NCBI RefSeq assembly: GCF_018860975.1
Contig: NZ_JAHKQI010000010.1
Span: 62,001 to 126,000 of the forward strand
DNA: 64,000 nucleotides
Reading direction: 5' to 3'
Source: Lentibacter algarum
GTDB taxonomy: Bacteria; Pseudomonadota; Alphaproteobacteria; Rhodobacterales; Rhodobacteraceae
Shown here one piece after another: positions 8,386-17,890 of the stretch. The notes under the pieces were generated by a model. The model was not told the origin of the DNA and made no database searches. It worked only from the letters and a program-made list of their open reading frames with translations. Numbering within the stretch: the stretch's first letter is position 1; each line of letters starts with the position of its first letter. Made by a program: the position numbers and the translations under genes.

Positions 8386-10347
8386 ATGTCAGACGATCTT
8401 CTCAATGGCTCGGGCCAAAGCCCCGACAGCTACGACGCCTCCTCCATCCAGATCCTTGAGGATATGGAGCACGTCCGCCTGCGCCCCGGCATGTATATCG
8501 GCGGCAAGGACGACCGCGCCCTGCACCACATGGTCGCCGAAATCATCGACAACTCAATGGATGAAGCCGTCGCAGGCCACGCCACCTGGATCGAAGTCGA
8601 GCTGCACGAAAACGGCCATGTCTCTGTGCGCGACAATGGCCGCGGCATCCCCACCGGCCCGCACCCCAAAGACCCAAGCAAATCAGCGCTCGAGATCATC
8701 TTTTGCACGCTCAACGCAGGCGGCAAGTTCTCCGGCGACAGCTACGAAACATCCGGCGGCTTGCACGGCGTTGGCTCATCCGTCGTCAACGCCCTGTCCG
8801 ATCACCTGCGCGTCGAAGTCGCCCGTAACAAAGAGCTCTTCGCGATGGAGTTCTCCCGTGGCGTCCCGCAAGGCAAACTCGCCAAAATCGGCGCAGCGCC
8901 CAACCGCCGCGGCACCGCCGTCACCTTCCACCCTGACGCCGAGATCTTCGGCTCGCTCAAACTCAAGCCCTCCCGCCTCTTCAAAATGGCGCGCTCAAAG
9001 GCCTACCTCTTCTCCGGCGTCGAAATCCGCTGGAAAACCGCGCAGCAAGACGGCGAAACCCCGCAAGAAGCCACATTCCACTTCCCCGGTGGCCTCGCCG
9101 ACTACCTGTCTGAGACCATGGGCGGCGCAACCACATACGCCGAACAACCTTTCGCAGGCACAGTGTCATTCGAGAAGTTCGAGCGCCCCGGTAAAGTCGA
9201 ATGGGCGATCAACTGGACACCCTCGCGCGACGGCTTCATCCAAAGCTACTGTAACACCGTCCCGACCCCCGAAGGCGGCACCCACGAGGCTGGCTTCTGG
9301 GCCGCGATCCTCAAAGGCATCAAGGCCTACGGCGAGCTTGTCGGCAACAAAAAAGCCGGAACAATCACGCGCGAAGACCTCACCACAGGCGCAGGCGCAC
9401 TGGTGTCGTGCTTCATCCGCGAGCCCGAGTTCGTCGGCCAAACCAAAGACCGCCTCGCAACAGTCGAAGCACAGCGCATGGTCGAAAACTCGGTGCGCGA
9501 CCACTTTGACAACTGGCTCGCCGCCGACACCAAATCAGCCGGCGCGATCCTTGATTTCCTCGTGCTGCGCGCCGAAGAACGCCTGCGCCGCCGTCAGGAA
9601 AAAGAAACCTCGCGCAAATCAGCCACGCAAAAGCTCCGCCTGCCCGGCAAGCTCACCGATTGCTCGTCAAAAACCCGCGAAGGCACCGAGCTGTTCATCG
9701 TGGAAGGTGACTCAGCCGGCGGCTCTGCCAAAATGGCGCGCGATCGCAAAACCCAAGCGCTCCTGCCTCTGCGCGGCAAAATCCTCAACGTGCTCGGCGC
9801 CGCCTCCTCCAAGATCGGCACCAACCAGGAAATCGCCGACCTCACCCAAGCTTTGGGCGTCGGCTTGGGCAGCAAATTCAACGTCGATGACCTGCGCTAC
9901 GACAAAGTCATCATCATGACAGATGCCGACGTCGACGGCGCCCACATCGCCGCCCTCTTGATGACATTCTTCTTCACCCAAATGCGCCCGATGATCGACG
10001 CAGGGCATTTGTATCTGGCCTGCCCCCCGCTCTACCGCCTCACCCAAGGCGCACGCCGCTTGTATGTCGCCGACGACGCCGAAAAAGACCTGATGATGGA
10101 AAAGGGCCTCGGCGGCAAAGGCAAAATCGACGTGCAACGCTTCAAAGGCTTGGGCGAAATGGACGCGAAAGACTTGAAAGACACCACAATGAATCCGGAA
10201 AGCCGCAAGTTGATTAGGGTAACAATCGACGAAGACGAACCCGGCCAAACCGGCGACTTGGTAGAACGCCTAATGGGCAAAAAACCCGAAATGCGCTTTC
10301 AGTATATCTCCGAGAACGCTAGGTTCGTTGAGGAGTTGGATGTTTAG
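8386..10347 (+). CDS. parE: DNA topoisomerase IV subunit B
   Basis: ATPase subunit of the type IIA enzyme that decatenates daughter chromosomes, 653 aa, normal for ParE (GyrB is longer). The GHKL ATPase domain shows MDEAVAGHATWIEVELHENG and DNGRGIPTG. The transducer domain follows, then the TOPRIM domain with FIVEGDSAGGSAKMARDRK and the metal site MTDADVDGAHI, and the C-terminal GRFKGLGEM block (here QRFKGLGEMDAKDL). I start at the ATG at 8386 (MSDDLLNGSGQ); an upstream extension of 47 codons is unlikely. ParE rather than GyrB is supported by length and by the absence of the GyrB insert. Confidence 0.95.
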   Translation: MSDDLLNGSGQSPDSYDASSIQILEDMEHVRLRPGMYIGGKDDRALHHMVAEIIDNSMDEAVAGHATWIEVELHENGHVSVRDNGRGIPTGPHPKDPSKSALEIIFCTLNAGGKFSGDSYETSGGLHGVGSSVVNALSDHLRVEVARNKELFAMEFSRGVPQGKLAKIGAAPNRRGTAVTFHPDAEIFGSLKLKPSRLFKMARSKAYLFSGVEIRWKTAQQDGETPQEATFHFPGGLADYLSETMGGATTYAEQPFAGTVSFEKFERPGKVEWAINWTPSRDGFIQSYCNTVPTPEGGTHEAGFWAAILKGIKAYGELVGNKKAGTITREDLTTGAGALVSCFIREPEFVGQTKDRLATVEAQRMVENSVRDHFDNWLAADTKSAGAILDFLVLRAEERLRRRQEKETSRKSATQKLRLPGKLTDCSSKTREGTELFIVEGDSAGGSAKMARDRKTQALLPLRGKILNVLGAASSKIGTNQEIADLTQALGVGLGSKFNVDDLRYDKVIIMTDADVDGAHIAALLMTFFFTQMRPMIDAGHLYLACPPLYRLTQGARRLYVADDAEKDLMMEKGLGGKGKIDVQRFKGLGEMDAKDLKDTTMNPESRKLIRVTIDEDEPGQTGDLVERLMGKKPEMRFQYISENARFVEELDV

Positions 10348-10362
10348 TTGAGGGAGAAAGAA

Positions 10363-11070
10363 ATGCCCAATAGGATTTCAGCGGAATGGGTAGGCGTCAT
10401 TGCCACTATTGCATTTGGCCTTTTGGGTTTTTGGGGAGGCCAAAGCTATGAGGAAGCATACGGCTTACAGCTCGATCAATTCACCCATCAAAAGGGCGTC
10501 GATGCCGATCAAAAAGTTATTCAAGAAGCACAGTTGGCAGCCGAACTGTTGGGCCACCTCACTAGTGAAGATGAGCTCGAAAGGGCATTAGCCATCGAAA
10601 CAATCAACTACGGCATGGAAACCTTTGGAGCACAATTGCTAACACGTGTCATTGGCAAAGACGGGAATAGCTCAGACGCGACTGTCATTGCGGCAAAAGA
10701 TGCAATTACAGAGCAACGCAACAGATTAGCCGCCAACTTGTTTTCTGCGATCAAAGATACGCGCTACGAAAGCTTTAAGATCATTGAAGCCGGTTGGACT
10801 AATGACCAAGAAATAGTCGGCAACCTGTTGAAAGAAATTGAAGATCATAACTCTAAGGAAACATGGCCAGTTGTAGATGCAGCCCCTAATGAGTGGCTAT
10901 TTGAAACTGGTGTTCTGAATGTCTTCAATGTTCTTGGTCGCTTTTCAAAAGAAACTTTATCTTCCGATAAGGCTGACATCTGTTCAATAACAAATGAGCA
11001 GATGTCAAATGGCCCTCAAACGAAAAAAGCAGCGCTCTACCTTCAGAGACAAGCTGGAGGGTGCTCCTAA
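10363..11070 (+). CDS. Membrane-anchored protein of unknown function
   Basis: About 235 aa; not recognised. One N-terminal membrane segment (WVGVIATIAFGLLGFWGG, residues 7-24) is followed by a largely helical soluble domain rich in charged residues, with LGHLTSEDELERALAIETI resembling a helical-repeat stretch. AGGGAGAAAG before the ATG is a good ribosome site. It begins 15 bases after the parE stop, but its base composition is visibly richer in A and T than parE, with many AAA, GAA and ATT codons, which suggests later acquisition. Confidence 0.65.
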   Translation: MPNRISAEWVGVIATIAFGLLGFWGGQSYEEAYGLQLDQFTHQKGVDADQKVIQEAQLAAELLGHLTSEDELERALAIETINYGMETFGAQLLTRVIGKDGNSSDATVIAAKDAITEQRNRLAANLFSAIKDTRYESFKIIEAGWTNDQEIVGNLLKEIEDHNSKETWPVVDAAPNEWLFETGVLNVFNVLGRFSKETLSSDKADICSITNEQMSNGPQTKKAALYLQRQAGGCS

Positions 11071-11190
11071 AGAACTTGCGCAGATTCATTCAGCGGCCCA
11101 AAACTAGACAGTGATAGTTCCCCATAGGGCGCAGCTCGGCCAAGCCGAGCAACGATGGTTATTCCCGTAGCACTAGCAATCTACAGCCCC

Positions 11191-11526
11191 TCAAACAGCC
11201 ACACCCTCCCGATCACTCCACAGCACCGCAAACAGCCCAGCCGCCGCCAGCGCATCAAACAGCGCGAAGCCGCTTGCCAACCAACTCGGCGCGCCCCAAG
11301 GCTCACTCAACGCCACGCACATGCCGCCAAGTGCGAGGAAAAAGCAAAGCCACGTCAGCCCGCGCGAGCCACGCCTTACCAGCCGCCACGCCAGCACCGC
11401 CCAGACAGCGCCGATCACCGCCAACAACAGCGCCCCGCTCGTCAGCCCGATCACAGCAGGTGCCGCCAAATGCAAAGCCGCCGATCCATACATCATCCAC
11501 GCTGCGAATTTCAGTCTAGCATTCAT
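11191..11526 (-). CDS. Small membrane protein of unknown function
   Basis: About 111 aa with four hydrophobic segments filling most of its length, separated by the basic loop WRLVRRGSRG. The ATG at 11526 has AAGGAGAAAGAC directly upstream, a strong ribosome site; an ATG eight codons earlier lies before this site. It has Ala-rich helices and no conserved catalytic residues that I can see. It stands alone between a rightward gene and a rightward lipoprotein gene. Not recognised. Confidence 0.6.
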   Translation of the reverse strand: MNARLKFAAWMMYGSAALHLAAPAVIGLTSGALLLAVIGAVWAVLAWRLVRRGSRGLTWLCFFLALGGMCVALSEPWGAPSWLASGFALFDALAAAGLFAVLWSDREGVAV

Positions 11527-11686
11527 GTCTTTCTCCTTGGTTAACCGCACGCCGCATTAACTCATCGAATTTGCCTAAAATCGTCTGCATCCATTATGCA
11601 CATAAATATGCACTGCGGTATGCACCCGAGTCACAGCAGCCCTTTTCGCCCTTTAACACTTTCAGGCCCGCCGCTAACCTGCCCCG

Positions 11687-12361
11687 ATGCGCTACCTTGC
11701 CTTTGCCCTTCTCCTATCCGTCGCCGCCTGCGGGCGGCCCTTCTCCGAAAACGAGAAAACCTTTATAAACCAGATATATGGCGAGACATTCAATTCCGGC
11801 CGCCCCCGTTTTCACAACGGCGCATTGGTCGGCTCTGTCACGTTCAAACGCCAAAAACGCCCGCGCCTCACCTGCCGCGAGCGCATATTCCCCGAGCCGG
11901 TAGAGGAAATCGTCACAACAGGCCCCGCCGCCGTCGCACTTTTTAACCATGTTTTCTATACTAAGCCCTTTTACGTGAAGGATTATTTGCCAGATTACCC
12001 GCAAGAAATGCACCTCTACGCCGCGATGCTGTTTGCCCATGAAGCAACCCATATTTGGCAGTGGCAAAACCGCGAGAAAACCGGCTACCACCCCCTTAAA
12101 GCCGCAGCCGAACACGGCCGGGTTGATGACCCCTATCTCTTTGAAATTTCAACAGAAAATAAATTCTTGAGCTACCCCTACGAGCAGCAAGCCAGCCTTG
12201 TCGAGGAATATGTCTGCTGCAAAAGCCTCGATCCGGCAGCGCCCCGCACAAAGCGGCTCGAATCACTGCTCAAAGGCGCATTTCCCCTCGGGAATATTGT
12301 TATACCTCAAAAGGTTACGCTCCCGTGGGCAGGTGCGAAGACAGAGCGAATATGCCGTTAA
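11687..12361 (+). CDS. Putative lipoprotein with HExxH zinc-protease-like motif
   Basis: 224-aa protein with a lipobox: [15 protein letters not shown] places the lipidated cysteine at residue 15, so it should be anchored to a membrane facing the periplasm. Residues 118-122 read HEATH within [12 protein letters not shown], an HExxH zinc site as in vgr-related or DUF4157-like proteins and small metallopeptidases. Whether it cleaves anything is not known. It is convergent with murD, and the two stop codons overlap by four bases. It therefore closes the dcw cluster on this side. Confidence 0.72.
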   Translation: MRYLAFALLLSVAACGRPFSENEKTFINQIYGETFNSGRPRFHNGALVGSVTFKRQKRPRLTCRERIFPEPVEEIVTTGPAAVALFNHVFYTKPFYVKDYLPDYPQEMHLYAAMLFAHEATHIWQWQNREKTGYHPLKAAAEHGRVDDPYLFEISTENKFLSYPYEQQASLVEEYVCCKSLDPAAPRTKRLESLLKGAFPLGNIVIPQKVTLPWAGAKTERICR

Positions 12362-13749
12362 AGGCGCTTTAACACTTCTTGTGTAAAGTCATCCCCACGT
12401 TTCTCGAAACTGTCATACTGATCAAAACTCGCACAAGCCGGAGCCAACAAAACAACGTCCCCCGCCTCGGCATCCTTCATGGCTGATTCGACAGCCTTTT
12501 TCATAGTTCCGCAAGTTTGCACATCAATTCCCTGAAGTTGCATCGCAAACTGTGCCGCTTCGCGTCCGATAACATAAGCCTTCTTCACGTTGGGCAACCC
12601 TTCAGACAAGCCGCCCAAACCGCCTTCTTTCTCAAGTCCGCCACATATCCAGCGGATATTCCTGAACGCCTTCAATGCCTTTTCTGCGGCATCAACATTG
12701 GTAGCCTTGCTGTCGTTAACGTATTTGACACCGCCCTCCTCTGCAATCAGCTGCGAGCGATGGGACAAGCCCTTAAAGCTATGAAATCCCTTCTCAATTT
12801 CCCGAGGTGCAAGGCCCAAGGCCCGACACACAGCATAGGCGGAACAAGCGTTCTGGTGGTTGTGCGCGCCCGGCAATCCTGGGACTTCACGCAGGTCTAC
12901 TGACGCAACCTGCCGCCCTTTGCGCCACTCGGCCAAGAAGCCTTTGCGCGCAAAAACGTTCCAGCCAATGCCTCCAAGTTTTTGCTCTACAGACACGCGG
13001 ATAACCCGATCGTCTCCCGTGCCTTGGCTCAGTTGGTTCTCCAAAAACCTTCCCTCGGCCTCATCAATGCCGATCACCGCCCGGTCCGGGCCGCCTTCGG
13101 CAAACAAACGGCGTTTGGCTGCAAAGTAGCCACCGATGCCACCGTGCCGGTCTAGGTGATCAGGGCTGAGGTTGGTGAACACGGCTATGTCCGGCGTCAA
13201 GTTCCTGGCCAGTTCCGTCTGATAAGACGAAAGTTCAAGCACAATCACCTCACCGGAATGAGGGGGGTCAATATCCAGAACTCCGCGCCCGATATTGCCG
13301 GCCAACTGCACTGGTTTACCAGCGTTTTCAACAATATGTGCTATCAAAGCTGATGTAGTTGATTTGCCGTTCGACCCCGTCACAGCAACAACTCTAGGCG
13401 GCACGTCAAGCGCATCCCATTCGCCTCCGCCAAGAGAGCGAAAGAACAGGCCGATGTCATTGTCTACAGGCACTGAAGCTGCCATCGCAGCCGCAATCAC
13501 ACGGTTCGGTTCTGGGTAAAGATGCGGAATTCCCGGGCTGACAATCAGCAGTTCCAGTTCGGCCATCACCTTAATCAGGTTCTCGCACTCAAATCCTTCA
13601 GCCCCGGCGGCTTCGCGCGCTTCTTGGTTGTCGTCCCAGCATAACACGACGGCTCCACCTGCCCGCAGTGCCCGCGCAGCAGACAGCCCGCTTCGTCCAA
13701 GCCCCAGCACCCCGACGCGCACGTTTTCGTAGCCAACTACAGGGATCAT
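12358..13749 (-). CDS. murD: UDP-N-acetylmuramoyl-L-alanine--D-glutamate ligase
   Basis: Cytoplasmic Mur ligase adding D-glutamate to UDP-MurNAc-L-Ala, 463 aa. The N-terminal UDP-binding domain has [13 protein letters not shown] (residues 13-25). The ATP loop is TGSNGKST at 124-131. The central and C-terminal domains show [12 protein letters not shown] and [23 protein letters not shown], both MurD hallmarks. It lies 18 bases after mraY and is the last gene of the leftward dcw block here. ftsW, murG and murC, which usually follow, are absent from this position. Confidence 0.96.
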   Translation of the reverse strand: MIPVVGYENVRVGVLGLGRSGLSAARALRAGGAVVLCWDDNQEAREAAGAEGFECENLIKVMAELELLIVSPGIPHLYPEPNRVIAAAMAASVPVDNDIGLFFRSLGGGEWDALDVPPRVVAVTGSNGKSTTSALIAHIVENAGKPVQLAGNIGRGVLDIDPPHSGEVIVLELSSYQTELARNLTPDIAVFTNLSPDHLDRHGGIGGYFAAKRRLFAEGGPDRAVIGIDEAEGRFLENQLSQGTGDDRVIRVSVEQKLGGIGWNVFARKGFLAEWRKGRQVASVDLREVPGLPGAHNHQNACSAYAVCRALGLAPREIEKGFHSFKGLSHRSQLIAEEGGVKYVNDSKATNVDAAEKALKAFRNIRWICGGLEKEGGLGGLSEGLPNVKKAYVIGREAAQFAMQLQGIDVQTCGTMKKAVESAMKDAEAGDVVLLAPACASFDQYDSFEKRGDDFTQEVLKRL

Positions 13750-13767
13750 CCGCCGCCTCCTTTACGC

Positions 13768-14850
13768 TTAGCGAACCTTCAAAGTCGCAAGGCCGATCAT
13801 CGCCAGAATAAGCGCAATAATCCAGAACCGGATTACGATCTGCGGCTCAGCCCAGCCCTTCTTTTCATAGTGATGGTGGATCGGTGCCATCAGAAACACA
13901 CGCTTGCCTGTCCGTTTGAAGTAGAGCACCTGAATGATTACGCTGAGCGCTTCAACAACAAACAAACCGCCCACGATACCAAGCACCAATTCGTGCTTTG
14001 TAGCAACTGCGATCGCACCTAGAGCACCGCCCAATGCAAGTGATCCCGTGTCGCCCATAAACACAGCTGCCGGCGGAGCATTATACCAGAGGAACCCGAG
14101 GCCACCGCCAAATATCCCTGCGCAAAATATAAGAATTTCCCCTGTCCCAGGAACATAGTGAACATCGAGATACTCGGTAAAATCGACGCGACCAACGGCG
14201 TAGGCGATCACCCCAAGAGTGCCCGCTGCGATCATAACTGGCATGATCGCAAGGCCATCCAAACCGTCAGTCAAATTGACCGCATTCGCAGCGCCAACAA
14301 TGACGATCATTGCAAAGGGAACAAAGAGATAGCCGAGGTTTACCAGCGTGTCTTTGAACACCGGCAAAGCCAGCTTATATTGCAGCGCGTCGGGGTGATA
14401 GCAGGCCGCCCAGTACCCCGCGATTGCACTTATCACAAGGCCCAGCAGCATACGGATCTTGCCTGAAACCCCCGCGGTGTTTTGCTTGGAAACCTTGGCA
14501 TAATCGTCGGCGAAGCCGATCGCAGCAAAGCTCATGGTGACGAACAAAACCAACCAGACAAACGGGTTATCAAGCCGCGCCCAAAGCAACGTCGAGGTGA
14601 GCAAGGCCCCGACAATCAGCAAGCCTCCCATCGTCGGTGTGCCGGCTTTTGCCATATGGCTCTCGGGGCCATCATCGCGGATAGGTTGCCCTTTGCCCTG
14701 ACGGCGGCGCAGCACGTTGATGAGCGGAGGCCCGAAGATAAACCCAAACAGTAGAGACGTTAGAAAAGCACCGCCTGCACGAAAGGTGATATACCTGAAA
14801 AGGTTGAAAAAATCACCGCCGTCAGACAGCTCGGTTAGCCAAAATAGCAT
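13768..14850 (-). CDS. mraY: Phospho-N-acetylmuramoyl-pentapeptide transferase
   Basis: Integral membrane enzyme that moves phospho-MurNAc-pentapeptide onto undecaprenyl phosphate to make lipid I, 360 aa with about ten membrane segments. Diagnostic motifs are [12 protein letters not shown] and GTPTMGG near residues 56-78, the catalytic aspartates in [30 protein letters not shown], and the histidine loop [13 protein letters not shown]. Its start codon directly abuts the stop of murF. The ATG is supported by exact gene packing. Confidence 0.97.
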   Translation of the reverse strand: MLFWLTELSDGGDFFNLFRYITFRAGGAFLTSLLFGFIFGPPLINVLRRRQGKGQPIRDDGPESHMAKAGTPTMGGLLIVGALLTSTLLWARLDNPFVWLVLFVTMSFAAIGFADDYAKVSKQNTAGVSGKIRMLLGLVISAIAGYWAACYHPDALQYKLALPVFKDTLVNLGYLFVPFAMIVIVGAANAVNLTDGLDGLAIMPVMIAAGTLGVIAYAVGRVDFTEYLDVHYVPGTGEILIFCAGIFGGGLGFLWYNAPPAAVFMGDTGSLALGGALGAIAVATKHELVLGIVGGLFVVEALSVIIQVLYFKRTGKRVFLMAPIHHHYEKKGWAEPQIVIRFWIIALILAMIGLATLKVR

Positions 14851-16281
14851 CTACTCATCCCTCGTTATTTGCCCGTTTCTTCGGGCTTTTGAGCGCACCG
14901 CATCGCGGATCGCCGTCACAACTTTGCTCACGGCGATGCCTTTTGATCCTTTAACCAAAATGATGTCGCCCGCGAACAGATAGTGCCGCACGTTATGGGC
15001 CAAGTCGTCGGCAGTTTCAAACCATTCACCTTGCTTGTCAGCAGGCAATGCATCCCAAGTGTTTTTCATAAGCGGGCCAACACAGTGCACCTGATCAATC
15101 GCCTCGATAGATGGCAATTCTGCGACTTCGGCATGCAACTTCACCGCGTCTTGCCCCAGTTCAAGCATGTCTCCCAAAACCGCGAGCTTGCGGCCTTTTT
15201 CTTGAGGGATATCCGCCAATACTTGTAGCGACGCAGCCATCGAAGCTGGATTGGCGTTAAAGGCGTCATCGATCAATTCGATCACATCATCTTCAACCTC
15301 GTCAAGTCGCAGGATTTCGCGTTTGCCGCGTCCCGCAGGAGGTTGCCAATATGCAAGGTCAGCCGCAGCAATGGCGCAGTCTATCCCAATTGCCTCACAA
15401 GCCGCAATTGCACCCAGTCCGTTCATTGCAAAGTGCTGACCGGCAGCACCCACTTTGAACACCAGGTGGGCGCCGTTCACTTCCGCCTCGGCTACAGTGA
15501 TATCCCCATGAAGTTTGGTCGATAGAAGCCTATAATTAGATGCTTTAACACCATAATCAACAGATTTTGCACCACAGTCAGCGGCCGCCTCTGCCAACAC
15601 ATGTGCAGTCGAAATATCAGCATTCCAAACCGCCACGCCCCCGGCCTCAAGCCCCTCGAGTATCGCTGCTTTTTCGCGTGCAATACCGTCAAGGCTTTCA
15701 AACGCGGCCATATGGGCAGCAGCAACTGTGGTAATAAGCGCGACATGCGGCCGCGCCATTTGTGCCAGTGGCCCGATCTCACCAGGATTACTCATGCCAA
15801 TCTCGATCACGGCGAAATCTGTCTCGCGCGGCATTCGCGCCAGTGTTAAGGGCACACCCCAATGGTTGTTATAGCTCGCTTCCGCCGCGTGGCAGAAACC
15901 TTGCCGCACCAGTATCTCGCGTAACATTTCTTTTGTTGAAGTTTTGCCAGCGCTGCCAGTCACCCCGATAATCTTCGCGGTCGTGCGCGCCCGCCCCGCT
16001 TTACCGAGGGCTTCAAGCGCTGCCTGCACGTCATCAACCAGCAACAACTTGTCAGAGCCCTCAAGCCCTTGCGGCACATGGCTCACAAGTGCGGCAGCAG
16101 CTCCTTTTTCCAAAGCGGATGCAACAAATTCGTGCCCGTCACGCGCAGCACGCAATGCGACAAACAAATCACCGGCAACAAGTGTGCGCGTGTCGATGGA
16201 TACGCCCAGAGCCGCCCAGTCAGACCTGACAACACCACCCGTAGCAGCAGCCGCTTCAGCACTTGTCCAAAGTGGCGTCAT
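14851..16281 (-). CDS. murF: UDP-N-acetylmuramoyl-tripeptide--D-alanyl-D-alanine ligase
   Basis: Mur ligase that adds D-Ala-D-Ala to the UDP-MurNAc-tripeptide in the cytoplasm, 476 aa. Residues 107-115 hold the ATP loop GVTGSAGKTSTK. Further family marks are SYNNHWGVPLTLARMP and EIGMSNPGEIGPLA, with the C-terminal VLGDMLELG. It overlaps murE by four bases and abuts mraY, as expected for the dcw operon. Confidence 0.96.
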   Translation of the reverse strand: MTPLWTSAEAAAATGGVVRSDWAALGVSIDTRTLVAGDLFVALRAARDGHEFVASALEKGAAAALVSHVPQGLEGSDKLLLVDDVQAALEALGKAGRARTTAKIIGVTGSAGKTSTKEMLREILVRQGFCHAAEASYNNHWGVPLTLARMPRETDFAVIEIGMSNPGEIGPLAQMARPHVALITTVAAAHMAAFESLDGIAREKAAILEGLEAGGVAVWNADISTAHVLAEAAADCGAKSVDYGVKASNYRLLSTKLHGDITVAEAEVNGAHLVFKVGAAGQHFAMNGLGAIAACEAIGIDCAIAAADLAYWQPPAGRGKREILRLDEVEDDVIELIDDAFNANPASMAASLQVLADIPQEKGRKLAVLGDMLELGQDAVKLHAEVAELPSIEAIDQVHCVGPLMKNTWDALPADKQGEWFETADDLAHNVRHYLFAGDIILVKGSKGIAVSKVVTAIRDAVRSKARRNGQITRDE

Positions 16282-17750
16282 AACCTGCCCTCCAAGGCTG
16301 CAACGGCAATGCTGGCTTGCTCTACATCATCGAACGGCAGCACATCGTCACCGACAATCTGGCCGCTTTCATGGCCTTTACCAGCTATCAACAGCGCGTC
16401 ACCCGGTTCAAGCAAGTCAACGCCACGCAAGATAGCCTCGGCCCGATCACCGACGTTGTTTGCCTCTGGACACCCCTGCATCACAGCTTCGCGAATGCTG
16501 GCAGGATCTTCTGAGCGGGGGTTGTCATCGGTGACAATAACCACATCTGCGTTTTGTGCAGCAGCGGCCCCCATCAAAGGGCGCTTGCCTGCGTCACGGT
16601 CGCCGCCCGCACCGACAATCGCGATGATCCGCCCTGCAACATGTGGGCGCATCGCCTTAAGTGCAGTCGCCACAGCATCAGGCGTGTGGGAATAGTCAAC
16701 AAACACCGACGCGCCGTTCTTGCGCGTCGCGGCAAGTTGCATACGGCCGCGCACGGTGCTCATCTGGTCAAGCGTCTCAAACACCCGCGCAGGCTCTTCG
16801 CCACAAGCTATGACCAGCCCGGCCGCAAGCAACACGTTCTCGGCCTGAAAGCCACCAATAAGCTTTAAGTCAGCGCGGTAGCCCTTTGATGCGTGCTTAA
16901 AAAACACTTCCTGCCCCGTGCCGTGGTATCGCTGTGCTGTCAGCTGAATGTCGGCACCGTCTGTGCGCCCGACCGCCATCACCTTAATATCACGCGCCGC
17001 AGCTATCGCTGCCATTTCCGGCCCGCGCGCGTCGTCAACATTGATCACAGCGGTGCCGTCTTCCGACAGAACACGCGAAAACAACCCCGATTTGGCGGCA
17101 AAATACTCATCGAACGTGCTGTGATAGTCGAGATGATCTTGCGTGAAGTTGGTAAACCCAGCGGCCTTTAGGCGGACACCATCTAGCCGGTTTTGCGCCA
17201 AACCATGTGAAGATGCTTCCATCGCGGCGTGACTTACGCCTGCATGTGCGGCCTCCGACAAAGTGCGGTGCAATGTGATCGGCTCGGGCGTCGTATGTGC
17301 AAGCGGTGCGTTCCAGTCCCCTTCAACACCAGTCGTGCCCAAGTTTATCGCCCGTTTGCCCAGCTCTTGCCAGATCATCCGCGCAAAGGTGCTGACACTG
17401 GTTTTGCCGTTGGTGCCTGTCACAGCTAACATCACATCCGGCTGCGCGCCAAACCAGAGAGCAGAGGTGTAAGCCAATGTTTGTCTTGGGTTCTCTGTCA
17501 AAACGAGCACAGCATCTGAAGCATCCAGCTCGGCCTTGGCAAGCAGCGCACCCTCGTTATCCGTCAATACCGCAGCAGCTCCCATGCGCAACGCATACTG
17601 GATAAACTCACCGCCATGCACCTGTGTTCCCGGAAGGGCCGCAAACAGGTAGCCTTCCTTCACCTCACGGCTGTCAACGGCAAGCCCTGTGATGCTTGCA
17701 TCGTCCCCACGTGAGGCTCGAAGCCCCAGCTCACTTAGTTTTTTCTGCAA
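16278..17750 (-). CDS. murE: UDP-N-acetylmuramoyl-L-alanyl-D-glutamate--2,6-diaminopimelate ligase
   Basis: Mur ligase adding the third residue of the stem peptide, 490 aa. The ATP loop is TGTNGKT at 111-117. The motif DDNPRSEDP near residue 405 (DNPR) marks meso-diaminopimelate as the substrate rather than lysine, in line with a Gram-negative wall. The start used is TTG (MQKKLSELGL); no in-frame ATG lies upstream before a stop. A 133-base gap to ftsI carries a long inverted repeat. Confidence 0.95.
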   Translation of the reverse strand: MQKKLSELGLRASRGDDASITGLAVDSREVKEGYLFAALPGTQVHGGEFIQYALRMGAAAVLTDNEGALLAKAELDASDAVLVLTENPRQTLAYTSALWFGAQPDVMLAVTGTNGKTSVSTFARMIWQELGKRAINLGTTGVEGDWNAPLAHTTPEPITLHRTLSEAAHAGVSHAAMEASSHGLAQNRLDGVRLKAAGFTNFTQDHLDYHSTFDEYFAAKSGLFSRVLSEDGTAVINVDDARGPEMAAIAAARDIKVMAVGRTDGADIQLTAQRYHGTGQEVFFKHASKGYRADLKLIGGFQAENVLLAAGLVIACGEEPARVFETLDQMSTVRGRMQLAATRKNGASVFVDYSHTPDAVATALKAMRPHVAGRIIAIVGAGGDRDAGKRPLMGAAAAQNADVVIVTDDNPRSEDPASIREAVMQGCPEANNVGDRAEAILRGVDLLEPGDALLIAGKGHESGQIVGDDVLPFDDVEQASIAVAALEGRL

Positions 17751-17768
17751 CGCCAGCGCCCCACGCTT

Positions 17769-17890
17769 AAACTAAAACGTTTCGCAAAAATCCTGCCTCA
17801 CAGGTTTGACGCGACACGCTCACGACTTTGAAGTAGTTATATCGCCCCGCACTACCCTTTCTTCGGACAAAACGCGAGACGTTTTAGTTT
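17769..17890. repeat. 17-bp inverted repeat around the ftsI-murE gap
   Basis: The arms 17769-17785 and 17874-17890 are inverted copies with one mismatch (core AAACTAAAACGT / ACGTTTTAGTTT). The right arm contains the ftsI stop codon. The enclosed 88 bases are non-coding. This could be a small non-autonomous insertion (MITE-like) or a long-range RNA stem between the ftsI and murE parts of the transcript. Confidence 0.55.

Noticed and set aside
8405-9919. Long open frame inside parE in another frame
   Set aside because: It is rich in Ser, Pro, Ala and Thr with no fold or motif, a normal shadow of a G/C-rich gene.
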